From positions 806,001 through 870,000 of the forward strand of contig NZ_SDPV01000002.1 of NCBI RefSeq assembly GCF_004135625.1: a DNA stretch of 64,000 bases, given 5' to 3'. The notes below the pieces were generated by a model that worked only from the letters and a program-made list of their open reading frames with translations, did not search any database and was not told where the DNA came from. Of the stretch, positions 19,027 to 28,209 are shown one piece after another. The translations under genes and the position numbers were made by a program. This DNA is from Pelagerythrobacter rhizovicinus (GTDB taxonomy: Bacteria; Pseudomonadota; Alphaproteobacteria; Sphingomonadales; Sphingomonadaceae). Position 1 is the first letter of the stretch; each line of letters starts with the position of its first letter.

Positions 19027-20055
19027 TCAGCGTCGCGCAGCGCGGCGGGCGATCTCGGCGAGGCCCTGCGAGAGCAACAGGTCGGCCGACTGGCTGTTGG
19101 CAAGCAGTGCGCGGTGAAGCGCGACGAGCTTTTCCACCAGCCGGTCGAGTTCGCGCCCGCGCCAGTGCCGCAGCTGTGCTGCCAGATCGCGCTCGTCCTT
19201 CCAGAAGATGCGCCGTGCACGCTTCTCCGCCTCCAGCGTCGCCGCAACGTTGCCGCGGGGCCCGATTTTCGCGGCCAACTGCGCGAGCTGGGCCGCGCGC
19301 CGCTCCACCGCCAGCAGCACGCCGACCGGATTGAGCGACAGTTCGCGCAGCCGGTGGAGCTCGGCCGGGATCTTGCGCGTCTCGCCCGCGAGTACGGCGT
19401 TGACCAGGGGCATGAAGCCGTCTTCCTCGGTCGAGGCGCCGATCGCGTCCAGCGCGGCGCCATCGGCGTTCTTCGGTGCGGCGGGCGAGGCGTCGAGGTA
19501 GAGCGCGAGCTTGCCCACTTCCGACTGGGCGAGCCGCACGTCGAGCCCGGCGGCACGCGCAATCCGCTCGGCAATGTCGCCGTTGAGGCGCAGGCCCGCC
19601 GCATCCGCCATCCCGCGGACGCTGGCGGTGACGGAGGCGAGATCGGGCGGCCAGAACATCGCGACCAGCGCGTCGTCGCGCTTCTCCAGCAGCTTCGCGG
19701 TGCGCGACTTGTCGGTGGCGGAGGTGGCGATGATCAAGACCGGGCAGGCATCGCCCGTGCCCAGCAGCAGATTGCCGATCGCATCCAGCGCCTCGTCACC
19801 GCTCGCGCGCACATAGATGTGGCGCGCATCGCCGAACAGGGAGCCCGAGCGGGCCTCGTCACCGAGGAGGACGGGATCCTTGCGCAGAGCCGCGCCCGAC
19901 ATCTCGATGCGTTCGCCCGGATCGTCGAGCAGTTCGACGATCCTGTCAGCCGCAGCCGAGGCGCCGGCTTCGTCCGGCCCGCAGAAGAAGAACACGCGGC
20001 ATTGCTGCGCCGCGCGCCGGGCGGCAGCGGCGAAATCGCGCTGGGTCGCCTTCAC
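19027..20055 (-). CDS. holA: DNA polymerase III delta subunit
   Basis: The clamp-loader subunit that opens the beta sliding clamp. The 342-residue protein starts at a GTG (20055) with [39 protein letters not shown], showing the degenerate P-loop-like GPDEAGA of delta subunits. It continues with VLLGDEARSGSLFGDARHIYV and the C-terminal helical collar domain. The GTG overlaps the stop of lptE (GTGA), so the two are coupled. The lptE-holA order downstream of leuS is also the arrangement in many proteobacteria, which supports both assignments. Confidence 0.93.
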   Translation of the reverse strand: MKATQRDFAAAARRAAQQCRVFFFCGPDEAGASAAADRIVELLDDPGERIEMSGAALRKDPVLLGDEARSGSLFGDARHIYVRASGDEALDAIGNLLLGTGDACPVLIIATSATDKSRTAKLLEKRDDALVAMFWPPDLASVTASVRGMADAAGLRLNGDIAERIARAAGLDVRLAQSEVGKLALYLDASPAAPKNADGAALDAIGASTEEDGFMPLVNAVLAGETRKIPAELHRLRELSLNPVGVLLAVERRAAQLAQLAAKIGPRGNVAATLEAEKRARRIFWKDERDLAAQLRHWRGRELDRLVEKLVALHRALLANSQSADLLLSQGLAEIARRAARR

Positions 20056-20543
20056 CGGTCTTCGCGCAGCGTGAGCGAGAGCTGCGTCACGATCCGTTCG
20101 GCAACCTCGAGCGCTAGATTCTCGAGCGCCGTCTGCTCGGCGGCAATGGTCGCGTATTCGCTTGAGACGACGTCGATCCCCGCGTCCGACCCGGCAGTCG
20201 CATCGAGCAGGATCGAACCGTCGACGGTATCGACGAGCTGATAGCGCGCCCGCAGCGTCCGGCGTTCGCGCCCGATCGTATCGTCGCTCAGCACGCCGAG
20301 CCCCTCGAGCCGGTCGTCGAGCCGCACGTCGAGGCGGTAGCGCGGGCTTTCCTCGCCTGCCGCGCCGAGCCGGTCCTGCAGCGCGTTGCGCACCAGCCAG
20401 CCGGCGCGCCCCTCGATCGGGGGTACTTCGACGGCAGCGAGTCCGCGCGCGACCTCGCCGCTGCTGCCGCCCGCGTACATCGGCTGCAATCCGCAGGCGG
20501 ACAGCGCGACCAGGGCCGCGGCGAGGGCGGCCGCACGGATCAT
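20052..20543 (-). CDS. lptE: LPS assembly lipoprotein LptE
   Basis: The outer-membrane lipoprotein that plugs the LptD barrel during LPS insertion. The 163-residue protein opens [23 protein letters not shown], a signal peptide with lipobox LSAC and lipidated Cys17, followed by the CGLQPMYAG stretch typical of alphaproteobacterial LptE. The rest is an alpha/beta domain with [11 protein letters not shown] and [14 protein letters not shown]. It overlaps leuS upstream by 4 nt (ATGA) and holA downstream by 4 nt, forming a tight leuS-lptE-holA operon. With lptC and lptA on the opposite strand nearby, three Lpt components lie within 3 kb. Confidence 0.9.
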   Translation of the reverse strand: MIRAAALAAALVALSACGLQPMYAGGSSGEVARGLAAVEVPPIEGRAGWLVRNALQDRLGAAGEESPRYRLDVRLDDRLEGLGVLSDDTIGRERRTLRARYQLVDTVDGSILLDATAGSDAGIDVVSSEYATIAAEQTALENLALEVAERIVTQLSLTLREDR

Positions 20544-23059
20544 GTGACGATGTTCACCAGCCTGTCGGGCACCACGATCACCTTGCGTACCGCCGCTCCA
20601 TCGATCGAACGCTGGACCTTCTCGCTCGCCAAGGCAAGCGCTTCAAGGTCTTCCTTGGGCGCGCCCTTGGGGGCAGTCAGCGTGTCACGCAGCTTGCCCA
20701 TGTGCTGTACCGCGATGGTCACCTCGTCCTCCACCAGCAGTGCCGGATCGGCCACCGGCCACGGGGCACTGGCGACCAGTCCCTCACCGCCGATCGCGGC
20801 CCAGCCCTCTTCGGCCAGATGCGGCATCATCGGACTGGCGAGCAGCAGGATCGTGCGGATCGCCTCGCTGCGCGTGGCCGAAGCCGGCGCCTTCTCAATC
20901 GCGCCGGTCAGCTCGTAGAGCCGCGCCACGGCCTTGTTGAACGAGAGCGCCTCGATATCCTCGGCAACCGCGGCGATCGTCTGGTGCGTCTTGCGCAGCA
21001 GCGCCTGGTCCTCGCCGCTCGCCGCCGCATCGTATTGCCCGAACAGACGCCAGAGGCGCTGGACGAAGCGCCAGCAGCCCTCGATCCCGGCTTCGGACCA
21101 CGGCAGGTCGCGCTCGGGCGGACTGTCGGAGAGCATGAACCAGCGCACCGCGTCGGCGCCGTACTTGGCGACGATCTCGTCCGGGTCGACGGTGTTCTTC
21201 TTCGACTTGGACATCTTGATGACGCGGCCGATCGCGACCTCGCCGCCGTCGTCCTTGAGCAGCGCGCGCTCCGCCTCGCGGCTGACCTCGTTCGGCGCGT
21301 AATAGACGGTGCGCCCGTCGATCTCGCGGGAATAGGTCTCGTGCGTCACCATGCCCTGCGTGAACAGGTTCGCGAAGGGCTCGGCAAAATCGAGCTGGCC
21401 GATGTGCTGCAGCGCGCGGGTCCAGAAACGGGCGTAGAGCAGGTGCAGGATCGCATGCTCGATTCCGCCGATGTACTGTTCCACCGGCAGCCACTTGGCG
21501 ACTTCCTCGCGGTCGAACGGCTTGTCGGCCGGCTGGCTGGCGAAGCGCAGGAAGTACCAGCTCGAATCGACGAACGTGTCGAGCGTGTCGGTCTCCCGCT
21601 CCGCCTTGGCGCCGCAACGGGGGCAATCGACGTGCTTCCAGGTCGGATGGCGCAGCAGCGGGTTGCCGGGGGTCTTGAAATCGACGTCCTCGGGCAGGAC
21701 GACGGGAAGCTGGTCCTTGGGCACCGGCACCACGCCGCACGCGGCGCAGTGGATGAACGGGATCGGCGTGCCCCAGTAGCGCTGGCGCGAGACGCCCCAG
21801 TCGCGCAGACGCCATACGGTCGTGCCCTGGCCCCAGCCGTCCTTCTCGGCGCGCGCGATCACCTCGCGCTTGGCAGCCTCCACCTCCATCCCGTCGAGGA
21901 ACTGCGAGTTGACCAGCACGCCGTCGCCCGACTCGGCCTCACCGGCGAACGGCTTGTCCGCCTCTTCCGCGCTGGACGCGACGACGCGCGGGATCGGCAG
22001 GCCGTACTTGGTCGCGAATTCGAAGTCGCGCTGGTCGTGCCCGGGCACCGCCATGATCGCGCCGGTGCCGTAGTCCATCAGCACAAAATTCGCGATATAG
22101 ACCGGCAGGTACTCGCCGGTGAACGGATGGCGTGCGCCGATGCCGGTGTCGAAGCCGAGCTTCTCCGCCATCTCGAGCTCGGCCGCGGTCGTCCCGCCGC
22201 GCTTGCATCGCTCGATGAACTTAGCCGCATCGCAATTGATCGTCGCGACGCGCTGCGCGACGGGATGGTCGGGCGCAACGGCGACGAAGCTCGCACCGAA
22301 GATCGTGTCGGGGCGCGTGGTATAGACCGCCAGGCTTTCGCCGTCCGACAGCTCGAACGAGAACTGCAGACCGCGGCTCCGGCCGATCCAGTTCTCCTGC
22401 ATCAGGCGGACCTTGTCGGGCCAGTTCTCGAGCTCGCCCAGCCCGTCGAGCAGCTTCCCGGCGAATTGCGTGATCCTGAGGAACCACTGGTTGAGCTTGC
22501 GCTTCTCGACCTCCGCACCCGAGCGCCAGCCCTTGCCGTCGATCACCTGCTCGTTGGCGAGCACGGTCATGTCGACGGGGTCCCAGTTGACCTCGCTCTC
22601 CTTGCGATAGACCAGTCCCGCCTCGTAGAGGTCGAGGAACAGTGCCTGTTCCTGCCCATAGTAATCCGGATCGCAGGTCGCGAGCTCGCGGCTCCAGTCG
22701 AGTGCAAAGCCGATTCGCTTCAACTGCGCCTTCATGTTGGCGATGTTGCCGCGGGTCCAGCCGCCGGGGTGGACCCCCTTTTCCATGGCCGCGTTCTCGG
22801 CCGGCATGCCGAAGGCGTCCCACCCCATCGGGTGCAGCACCTCGTGCCCCGTCATCCGCTTGTAGCGCGCGAGGACGTCGCCCATCGTGTAGTTGCGCAC
22901 ATGCCCGATATGGATGCGCCCCGAAGGATAGGGGAACATCTCGAGCACGTAGCTCTTGGGCTTGGCCGAATTGCTGTCGGCCTCGAAGCAGCGTGCCTCT
23001 TCCCATGCGCGCTGCCAGCGCCCGTCGGCCTGCGACGGATCGAAACGGTTCTCGCTCAT
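20540..23059 (-). CDS. leuS: Leucyl-tRNA synthetase
   Basis: Charges tRNA-Leu. The 839-residue class I synthetase carries HIGH at residues 50-53 ([15 protein letters not shown]) and KMSKS at about residue 590-600 ([16 protein letters not shown]). The editing CP1 domain includes [20 protein letters not shown] near residue 245, and a zinc-like cluster lies at [11 protein letters not shown] and [11 protein letters not shown]. Start at 23059 ([16 protein letters not shown]); the frame continues upstream but that part is Arg/Pro-rich and unlike the family. First gene of the leuS-lptE-holA operon. A tRNA-Leu(UAA) is encoded at 59988-60072. Confidence 0.98.
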   Translation of the reverse strand: MSENRFDPSQADGRWQRAWEEARCFEADSNSAKPKSYVLEMFPYPSGRIHIGHVRNYTMGDVLARYKRMTGHEVLHPMGWDAFGMPAENAAMEKGVHPGGWTRGNIANMKAQLKRIGFALDWSRELATCDPDYYGQEQALFLDLYEAGLVYRKESEVNWDPVDMTVLANEQVIDGKGWRSGAEVEKRKLNQWFLRITQFAGKLLDGLGELENWPDKVRLMQENWIGRSRGLQFSFELSDGESLAVYTTRPDTIFGASFVAVAPDHPVAQRVATINCDAAKFIERCKRGGTTAAELEMAEKLGFDTGIGARHPFTGEYLPVYIANFVLMDYGTGAIMAVPGHDQRDFEFATKYGLPIPRVVASSAEEADKPFAGEAESGDGVLVNSQFLDGMEVEAAKREVIARAEKDGWGQGTTVWRLRDWGVSRQRYWGTPIPFIHCAACGVVPVPKDQLPVVLPEDVDFKTPGNPLLRHPTWKHVDCPRCGAKAERETDTLDTFVDSSWYFLRFASQPADKPFDREEVAKWLPVEQYIGGIEHAILHLLYARFWTRALQHIGQLDFAEPFANLFTQGMVTHETYSREIDGRTVYYAPNEVSREAERALLKDDGGEVAIGRVIKMSKSKKNTVDPDEIVAKYGADAVRWFMLSDSPPERDLPWSEAGIEGCWRFVQRLWRLFGQYDAAASGEDQALLRKTHQTIAAVAEDIEALSFNKAVARLYELTGAIEKAPASATRSEAIRTILLLASPMMPHLAEEGWAAIGGEGLVASAPWPVADPALLVEDEVTIAVQHMGKLRDTLTAPKGAPKEDLEALALASEKVQRSIDGAAVRKVIVVPDRLVNIVT

Positions 23060-23087
23060 GCGGCCCCCGATAGGGAAAGTGATGAGG

Positions 23088-23534
23088 CTAGGAAACAGCC
23101 TGGCGGCGCAGGTCGCGCGCCTTGGTGAGGATGATGCTCTCGAGCTTCTGCACGGTCGCGGCCTGAACCGGCGCATCGACCCAGGTACCACCTTGGGAAA
23201 CCTGACGGCTGGCGGCAACGCGGACGGCATCGGCGCGCAGATCCTGGTCGAGGATCGAGACGGTCAGCTTGATGCGCTCGCCGGGATTGTCGGGATTCGC
23301 GTACCAGTCGGTCACGATCACGCCGCCTGCGCTGTCTGCCTGGAGCAGCGGCGCGAAGCTCACGGCCTCCAGCGCTGCACGCCAGAGGTAGGAATTGACG
23401 CCGATCGTGGTCACCTGACTGGCGGCAAGATCCGAGGCGGGACGTCCGCCGCCGCCGCAGGCCGTGAGGCCGGCAAGCGCCAGAGTCACGAGCAGGCCGC
23501 GGGAGACATGGGAAGTAAGGCGGGTCGCGTTCAT
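23088..23534 (-). CDS. DUF3576 lipoprotein
   Basis: A 148-residue predicted lipoprotein: signal peptide [20 protein letters not shown] with lipobox LTAC (Cys26), then a DUF3576 domain with [55 protein letters not shown] and a C-terminal helix. Alphaproteobacteria keep this gene next to leuS, and here it lies 28 nt upstream of leuS on the same strand. This suggests co-transcription with the leuS-lptE-holA group and a role in the envelope, but its function is not established. Confidence 0.88.
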   Translation of the reverse strand: MNATRLTSHVSRGLLVTLALAGLTACGGGGRPASDLAASQVTTIGVNSYLWRAALEAVSFAPLLQADSAGGVIVTDWYANPDNPGERIKLTVSILDQDLRADAVRVAASRQVSQGGTWVDAPVQAATVQKLESIILTKARDLRRQAVS

Positions 23535-23878
23535 GATGATCGGGTCGTATCCTGTCAGTGTGCTCGTCCGCCTCTATAGCCCGCACGGCGCTAGCGGCAA
23601 GCGCAGCGTGGCCTCCGCGGCCTGGACGCCGGGGTTGACCCGTGAGCGCTTGAACCGCGCCTTAATCGCGCCGCGGCCTGTGTGCATGGTGCAACACCCG
23701 CACCTAATCGAGAAGCACCGCTTGTGGAAAACGCTGGTCAATCGACCGGATCGATCCTAACTTTCTTTCCGATTCTTCTGTGCGCGAGTCCCGGTGCGGG
23801 CGGATGGCGGAAAAGTCAGGAAACATTCAGGCCCGATCGGCTTGGATTGCGGGGAAACAAGGGGAAGGAAGCGCTGGA
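23535..23878. other. Intergenic region between divergent DUF3576 and the 23879 gene
   Basis: This 344-nt stretch must contain promoters for both directions. I see no convincing gene in it: open frames across it are out of phase and overlap the DUF3576 gene. The part from about 23690 to 23780 is A/T-richer than its surroundings (CTAACTTTCTTTCCGATTC), which fits a promoter for the rightward gene, but no clear -35/-10 pair stands out. The palindrome-like GATCGATC at 23751-23758 is too short to interpret. Confidence 0.5.
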
Positions 23879-24631
23879 ATGTCTCGGCCGCGGCACATGA
23901 CACGCAAGGGTGGTTTCGCGCCCCTGTTGCTGTCGGCTGCGTGCTTGGCGTTGGCGATTCCTTCGACTGGCCTGGCGCTTGTCGGGTTTGAAGGCGGCGA
24001 GAGTGTCGCCTCGATCTCTGCGCAGTTCGCTCCCTTCACGCCCGCCTCGGTCGATCCGCAACTCGCCCGGCGAGTAGCCCAGCAAGTCGCTGCACGCGGC
24101 CAGGCGCTACGTTTCACGCCCGCCGGGCCGGCCAAGCCGCTCGACCGCACGGTGACGGTCGCCGTCCGCGTCGACGAGGATACCGCGCGCGCGATCTCGT
24201 TCCGCTCGACACTGGCCTCGATGGCCGGGGAGCCGGGCACCGGCGCCACCACGATCGCCGCAACCCGTTACAACCTCGGCGTTGCGCGCGGATACCAGAG
24301 CTTTGCCAAGGCACCCTCGCTTCCGGAGGGCGTGCGCGAGATGGACGTGCCCGATCTCGCCACCTTCAAGCCGGCCGAACGCCGCGAGGAACCAAGCCGC
24401 TTCAAGCCCCGCATTGCGTTCGAGCACGATCGCAGCGTCGGCCGCTCGCCGCGCACGCTGGAAGCGTTGGGCGAACAGTCGGTCGACCTCGGCGGCGCCT
24501 ATCGCGTGACCCGCAATCTCGACGTCACGGCAGGCGTGCGACTGTCGCAGGACCGCGATCGGCTCGCGCCGCTCACCGACATGGAGCAGGACAGCCAGGC
24601 GGTCTACGTCGGCACACAGTTCCGCTTCTGA
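23879..24631 (+). CDS. Exported protein of unknown function
   Basis: A 250-residue protein with a signal segment (GFAPLLLSAACLALAIPSTGLALV). It has no recognised domain. The mature part has a Pro/Ala-rich middle and a C-terminal half (SVDLGGAYRVTRNLDVTAGVRLSQDRDRL ... SQAVYVGTQFRF) with alternating strands and a terminal phenylalanine, the pattern of a short outer-membrane beta-barrel or barrel-associated protein. The start at 23879 is favoured by AAGGAAG upstream; an ATG at 23897 is an alternative. A rho-independent terminator follows its stop, so it is monocistronic. Confidence 0.7.
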   Translation: MSRPRHMTRKGGFAPLLLSAACLALAIPSTGLALVGFEGGESVASISAQFAPFTPASVDPQLARRVAQQVAARGQALRFTPAGPAKPLDRTVTVAVRVDEDTARAISFRSTLASMAGEPGTGATTIAATRYNLGVARGYQSFAKAPSLPEGVREMDVPDLATFKPAERREEPSRFKPRIAFEHDRSVGRSPRTLEALGEQSVDLGGAYRVTRNLDVTAGVRLSQDRDRLAPLTDMEQDSQAVYVGTQFRF

Positions 24632-24657
24632 TCCGGGGACACATTTGAATTCGTCTG

Positions 24658-24692
24658 CAAAGCCCCGCTTCCGGCGGGGTTTCTCTTTTGTG
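24658..24692 (+). terminator. Rho-independent terminator after the 23879 gene
   Basis: The stem AAGCCCCGC / GCGGGGTTT with a 5-nt loop TTCCG is followed by CTCTTTTG. It lies 27 nt after the stop codon of the exported protein and before phaB, so it separates the two transcripts. Confidence 0.85.
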
Positions 24693-24751
24693 TCGCGCAA
24701 GCTTCGCGTAGACCTTCGAGACACACAAAAATCAGGCGGAGAGACAAATCC

Positions 24752-25474
24752 ATGGCTCGCGTTGCAATCGTCACCGGCGGAACCCGCGGTATCGGTGAGG
24801 CGATCAGCCTCGCGCTCAAGGCGCAGGGGCGCACCGTGGTCGCCAACTACGCCGGCAACGACGAGCGGGCGAAACGCTTCTCCGCCGCGCACGGCATTCC
24901 GATCTACAAATGGGACGTGGGCGATCACGAGGCCTGCCAGGACGGCTGCAGGCGCGTAAGCGAGGAGGTCGGCGACGTCGACATCGTCGTCAACAACGCG
25001 GGCATCACCCGCGACGGCACGCTGCACAAGATGACCTTCGACGACTGGAACGAGGTCATGCGCATCAACCTCGGCGGATGCTTCAACATGGCCAAGGCCT
25101 GCTTCCCCGGGATGCGCGAGCGCGGCTGGGGCCGGATCGTCAACATCGGCTCGATCAACGGGCAGGCCGGGCAGTACGGCCAGGTCAACTATGCCGCGGC
25201 CAAGAGCGGGATACACGGCTTCACCAAGGCGCTGGCGCAGGAAGGCGCGCGCGTCGGCGTGACGGTCAATGCGATCGCACCGGGGTACATCGACACCGAC
25301 ATGGTCGCCGCGGTGCCGGAGCCGGTGCTGGAAAAGATCGTTGCTAAGATCCCCGTGGGCCGACTCGGTCAGGCGGAGGAAATCGCCCGCGGCGTGGCAT
25401 TCCTTACCAGCGACGAAGCAGGCTTTGTCACCGGCTCGACCATGAGCATCAATGGCGGCCAGCATATGTACTGA
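24752..25474 (+). CDS. phaB: Acetoacetyl-CoA reductase
   Basis: Reduces acetoacetyl-CoA to (R)-3-hydroxybutyryl-CoA with NADPH, the second step of PHB synthesis. The 240-residue short-chain dehydrogenase has the nucleotide-binding TGGTRGIG at residues 8-15, NNAG at 81-84, and the catalytic Ser134, Tyr147 and Lys151 in NIGSINGQAGQYGQVNYAAAKSG. The SINGQ-GQ-GQ-NY stretch and the final NGGQHMY are specific for PhaB rather than FabG. Ribosome site GGCGGAGAGA. Neither phaA nor phaC is adjacent; a thiolase at 3700-4881 is a possible partner. Confidence 0.93.
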   Translation: MARVAIVTGGTRGIGEAISLALKAQGRTVVANYAGNDERAKRFSAAHGIPIYKWDVGDHEACQDGCRRVSEEVGDVDIVVNNAGITRDGTLHKMTFDDWNEVMRINLGGCFNMAKACFPGMRERGWGRIVNIGSINGQAGQYGQVNYAAAKSGIHGFTKALAQEGARVGVTVNAIAPGYIDTDMVAAVPEPVLEKIVAKIPVGRLGQAEEIARGVAFLTSDEAGFVTGSTMSINGGQHMY

Positions 25475-25483
25475 TGGGATGGC

Positions 25484-25921
25484 TTAGGGCTCGTCGCGGA
25501 AGTTTTCCCCCCAGATGGTGTAGATGAAGGTCGCCGACCAGGTGAGAACCATGAAACCTCCCAGCGAGAGCAGCATCACCAGCAAACGAATCGCGCCCTG
25601 CGCCTCCACCTGGGCGTAACCGAGCGTAACGAAGGAAATTCCGGCGACGTACAGATAGTCGGCCGCCGCTCCCCCGAAGGCTGGACCGAAAGCTCCCGTA
25701 CCGGGCACGGCGGCCAGCAGCCACAACGCCAGTGCGCCGATCGCGATTTCTACAAGGTGCAGAACCGCCAACGCCCAGAACGTGACGAGGACGCGGAGAT
25801 AGGGGTGGCGGCGCCGGGGCTGGCACCAGCCGATCAGCCGCAACCCTCCCAGGTGGAGCACGCCCAGCAGGGCCAGCAGCATCGCGCCGCTGGCGAGAAC
25901 GACGACCTCGCTGCTAGTCAT
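25484..25921 (-). CDS. Two-pore-type ion-channel-like membrane protein with altered filter
   Basis: A 145-residue membrane protein with helices at about 5-27, 44-70 and 112-136 and a re-entrant pore-like stretch, DYLYVAGISFVTLGYAQVEAQG, at residues 89-110. This has the position and shape of a K+ channel pore helix and filter, but the filter reads T99-L-G-Y-A-Q104 instead of TVGYGD, so potassium selectivity is doubtful. The start at 25921 (MTSSEVVVLASG) is preferred because the upstream residues are Pro/Arg-rich and precede a natural N-terminal helix. It converges on phaB with a 9-nt gap. Confidence 0.7.
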   Translation of the reverse strand: MTSSEVVVLASGAMLLALLGVLHLGGLRLIGWCQPRRRHPYLRVLVTFWALAVLHLVEIAIGALALWLLAAVPGTGAFGPAFGGAAADYLYVAGISFVTLGYAQVEAQGAIRLLVMLLSLGGFMVLTWSATFIYTIWGENFRDEP

Positions 25922-25999
25922 CGCCCGCCTCCAGAAAGAGGCCGATCCCGGCCCGGGGGTTGGGGCGTCGGCATGCCGCGCGCGACCGGGGGGCAACCA

Positions 26000-26434
26000 T
26001 CACGGTTCGGCGTACCCGAGCGCGCGGACTTCCAGCCGATGCAGGCGCGGATCGTCCGCGAAGAAGAGTCCGGCGCTCCTCGTCGAGTCTCCGGGCACGT
26101 AATCGACCGTTGCGGTGCTGGTTGCGACGGCGCCGTCGGCCGCGGTCAACTCACCTTCGACCTGGACCGCCGCGGCCGTGGCGGAGGAACGATTGCGCAG
26201 CTCGACTTCGACCACGTACCCGGGTCGTACCGGTACGATCCGACGGATCTCGGCGTCGATCGCCGGTGGATCGTCGCCGGCACTCTCGAGGCCTTCCCAG
26301 CCCAGCGCCCCCAGCACCGCGAGCGTCAGGGTCAGCCCAACCGCCGCGGCGACCCATTCCAGCAGAGGCGGCCTCGACCGTTGCCGGTCGGAGCTTCGCT
26401 TTCCCGATTTCTTGCTGTTTCCGGTCTCCGCCAC
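26000..26434 (-). CDS. TIGR02588-family conserved hypothetical protein
   Basis: A 144-residue protein with a basic N-terminus, one membrane helix (LLEWVAAAVGLTLTLAVLGALGW, residues 24-47) and a periplasmic beta-sandwich-like domain containing GYVVEVELRNRSSATAAAVQVEGEL. It matches my recollection of TIGR02588, which is found next to TIGR02587 membrane proteins, exactly as here. The GTG at 26434 was chosen because CGGAGCAAGGCG precedes it; a GTG at 26476 would overlap the upstream gene by 29 nt. Function unknown. Convergence or operon with the channel-like gene (78-nt gap, same strand) is possible. Confidence 0.7.
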   Translation of the reverse strand: MAETGNSKKSGKRSSDRQRSRPPLLEWVAAAVGLTLTLAVLGALGWEGLESAGDDPPAIDAEIRRIVPVRPGYVVEVELRNRSSATAAAVQVEGELTAADGAVATSTATVDYVPGDSTRSAGLFFADDPRLHRLEVRALGYAEP

Positions 26435-26447
26435 CGCCTTGCTCCGA

Positions 26448-27299
26448 TCAAACCACGAGCCGCGCGATAGCCGCACCGATCGCCGCCGGAAACGCGAGCA
26501 CCGCCGTCATCGATGCGATCTGCCCGAGATCCGCGCCATCCATTCGGCCGAAGGTCCACAGCACATAAAGGCTGACGAGCAGCGCCACGCCGTAGCCCGC
26601 GATCGTGTAGCAGACGAACAGGCGCCAGAAGCCGCTTCCCTCCGGTGGACGCTCCTGCCCGGCAAAGCCAACCGCATAAACGAAAGCGTGAAGCGCAAGG
26701 ACCGAGACGAGCACCAGCGCAACGGCGTGCCAGGGCGACATCTTGAACCCGATCAGGACCATTTCCTCGGTCGGCGCGAGGTTGAAAGCCAGGAACAGCG
26801 CGCCAGCCACCATCAGGAACAGCTGCCACCCATAGCCGCCACGACGTTCCGCGACATCTCGCTCCTCCTCCTGTTCCTCTTCGCTCTTGCCCCTCATTTG
26901 CTGGCGCGCAATAATCGCACCGAAGCTGGCCGGAACGCTCTGCACGGCGATCTTGCCGACAATCTCTCCCATCGACATGCCGGGCAGCAGGATGCCGAAA
27001 ATCGCGAGAGTGGCAGCGGATGCAATCACGCCTACCCCGTACGCCGCCAATGCATCCAGCAAATCCTCCTTCACACTCGCGGTCTCCTCGAAGCCGGAGA
27101 AGCGGGAGAGCCCCATTAGAATCGCAAAATTGACGAGCAGGAAGAGGATCAGGCGCGGGCGATCGAGATAGAAGCCGAGGAACCACATCTCCATCGTCAT
27201 CAGATTCGGCAGACCGAAGATGATCGCGCCCCCGAAGGCCCGCGCCAGCTCGACGGCATATTCCCGATTGGGATGCTGGTTCGCCGCCTGGCTAGCCAT
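26448..27299 (-). CDS. TIGR02587-family integral membrane protein
   Basis: A 283-residue membrane protein with about eight hydrophobic segments. The sequence REYAVELARAFGGAIIFGLPNLMTMEMW at the N-terminus and NLAPTEEMVLIGFKMSPWHAVALV in the second half are features I associate with TIGR02587. A charged central loop (RGKSEEEQEEERDVAERRGG) lies on one side of the membrane. Start ATG at 27299 with GAGGC upstream. Followed after 13 nt by the TIGR02588 partner on the same strand. The pair is known by co-occurrence only; no activity is established. Confidence 0.82.
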   Translation of the reverse strand: MASQAANQHPNREYAVELARAFGGAIIFGLPNLMTMEMWFLGFYLDRPRLILFLLVNFAILMGLSRFSGFEETASVKEDLLDALAAYGVGVIASAATLAIFGILLPGMSMGEIVGKIAVQSVPASFGAIIARQQMRGKSEEEQEEERDVAERRGGYGWQLFLMVAGALFLAFNLAPTEEMVLIGFKMSPWHAVALVLVSVLALHAFVYAVGFAGQERPPEGSGFWRLFVCYTIAGYGVALLVSLYVLWTFGRMDGADLGQIASMTAVLAFPAAIGAAIARLVV

Positions 27300-27385
27300 G
27301 CCTCGTGTCGCGGTTCCGGAGCATCATCGTAGGGGCAGAACGGACCGACGCCGCGAGCAGTTCCTCCCAGTCGCGGCTCACACGG

Positions 27386-27754
27386 CTAGAAGCGGGAAAA
27401 ACCGGCCAGCGGACCCATCACGCACAGCCGTCCGTCGGGGAAGACGCGGACGAGGCCGGCGAGCACCTCTTCGCTCGGCTCGCCATAGACTTCGAACGAT
27501 TCCACCGTGCAATTCCCCCCGACGTTCCGGATGTAGGGATCGGACAGCTCCCAGTGCCGCAGAACGTCCTGCGAGTTCCGATAGAGTTGAAAGCTCACTG
27601 CACGCATCTGCCGCTCGTCGATGTAGGTTCGCACCATGAGCTGGGGAGCGTTCCGTTCGACGAACTCGATGGCTTCTTTCACCGCTTTCCTGAACGGATC
27701 GAGACTGCCTGGAGTGATCCCCATCACGTTGCGGAAGAGCATCTGTTCGGACAC
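27386..27754 (-). CDS. Small hypothetical protein, possible dimeric alpha/beta-barrel (ABM-like)
   Basis: A 122-residue soluble protein without signal or membrane segments. The pattern LFRNVMGITPGSLDPFRKAVKEAIEFVERNAPQLMVRTYID, followed by MRAVSFQLYRNSQDVLRHWEL, resembles the strand-helix-strand layout of antibiotic-biosynthesis-monooxygenase-like dimeric barrels, but I see no cofactor or catalytic residue that would settle it. The start is GTG at 27754 with GGAGA upstream. It lies 86 nt from the TIGR02587 gene on the same strand and may be the first gene of that transcript. Confidence 0.65.
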   Translation of the reverse strand: MSEQMLFRNVMGITPGSLDPFRKAVKEAIEFVERNAPQLMVRTYIDERQMRAVSFQLYRNSQDVLRHWELSDPYIRNVGGNCTVESFEVYGEPSEEVLAGLVRVFPDGRLCVMGPLAGFSRF

Positions 27755-27966
27755 GGACCATTCTCCAGATCACCAATCGGAGCGCGATCCAGGAGCGCTC
27801 ACCGCCGCGAGAATACCGCCTGGCCCCGCTTTGCACACCTGAAGGTTTCATCAGGACGAGGTCGCTCAGATATGCGCGGCGGCAACAATCCCGAGAGCGA
27901 TCGCGCTGACGCCCGGGCGACAGCAACAGCCGCGCCAAATCCGCGCCGACCTGCTAGGCGGACCCC

Positions 27967-28209
27967 ATGGCCACACCCTATCATCCGCCGCTCAAGCGCT
28001 CGATTGAAATTGCGGGGCACAAGACCTCCATCAGCCTCGAGCCGCTGTTCTGGGACATGCTGCGCGCCGCGGCGGAACGCGAGGGCGTACCGCTCAACGC
28101 GCTTGTTGCGCGAATCGATGAAGAGCGAATCCAGGCCGAGCAGCCGCCGGGGCTGGCCGGCGCGATCCGTCTGTGGCTGGTGGCCTCCGCCCTCGAGCTC
28201 AGTAGGTAG
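27967..28209 (+). CDS. Ribbon-helix-helix domain protein
   Basis: An 80-residue protein of the ribbon-helix-helix type found in alphaproteobacteria. It opens PYHPPLKRSIEIAGHKTSISLEPLFWDMLRAAAEREGVPLNALVARIDEER, with the beta-ribbon KRSIEIAGHKTSISLE and two helices, the DNA-binding fold of Arc/MetJ-type repressors. The target is unknown. The gene is alone on its strand, and its last 11 nt overlap the end of the convergent small membrane protein gene. Confidence 0.8.
   Translation: MATPYHPPLKRSIEIAGHKTSISLEPLFWDMLRAAAEREGVPLNALVARIDEERIQAEQPPGLAGAIRLWLVASALELSR

Noticed and set aside
20162-23128. A long plus-strand open frame across leuS.
   Set aside because: Antisense to leuS with Arg/Gly/Leu-rich composition and no recognised motif.
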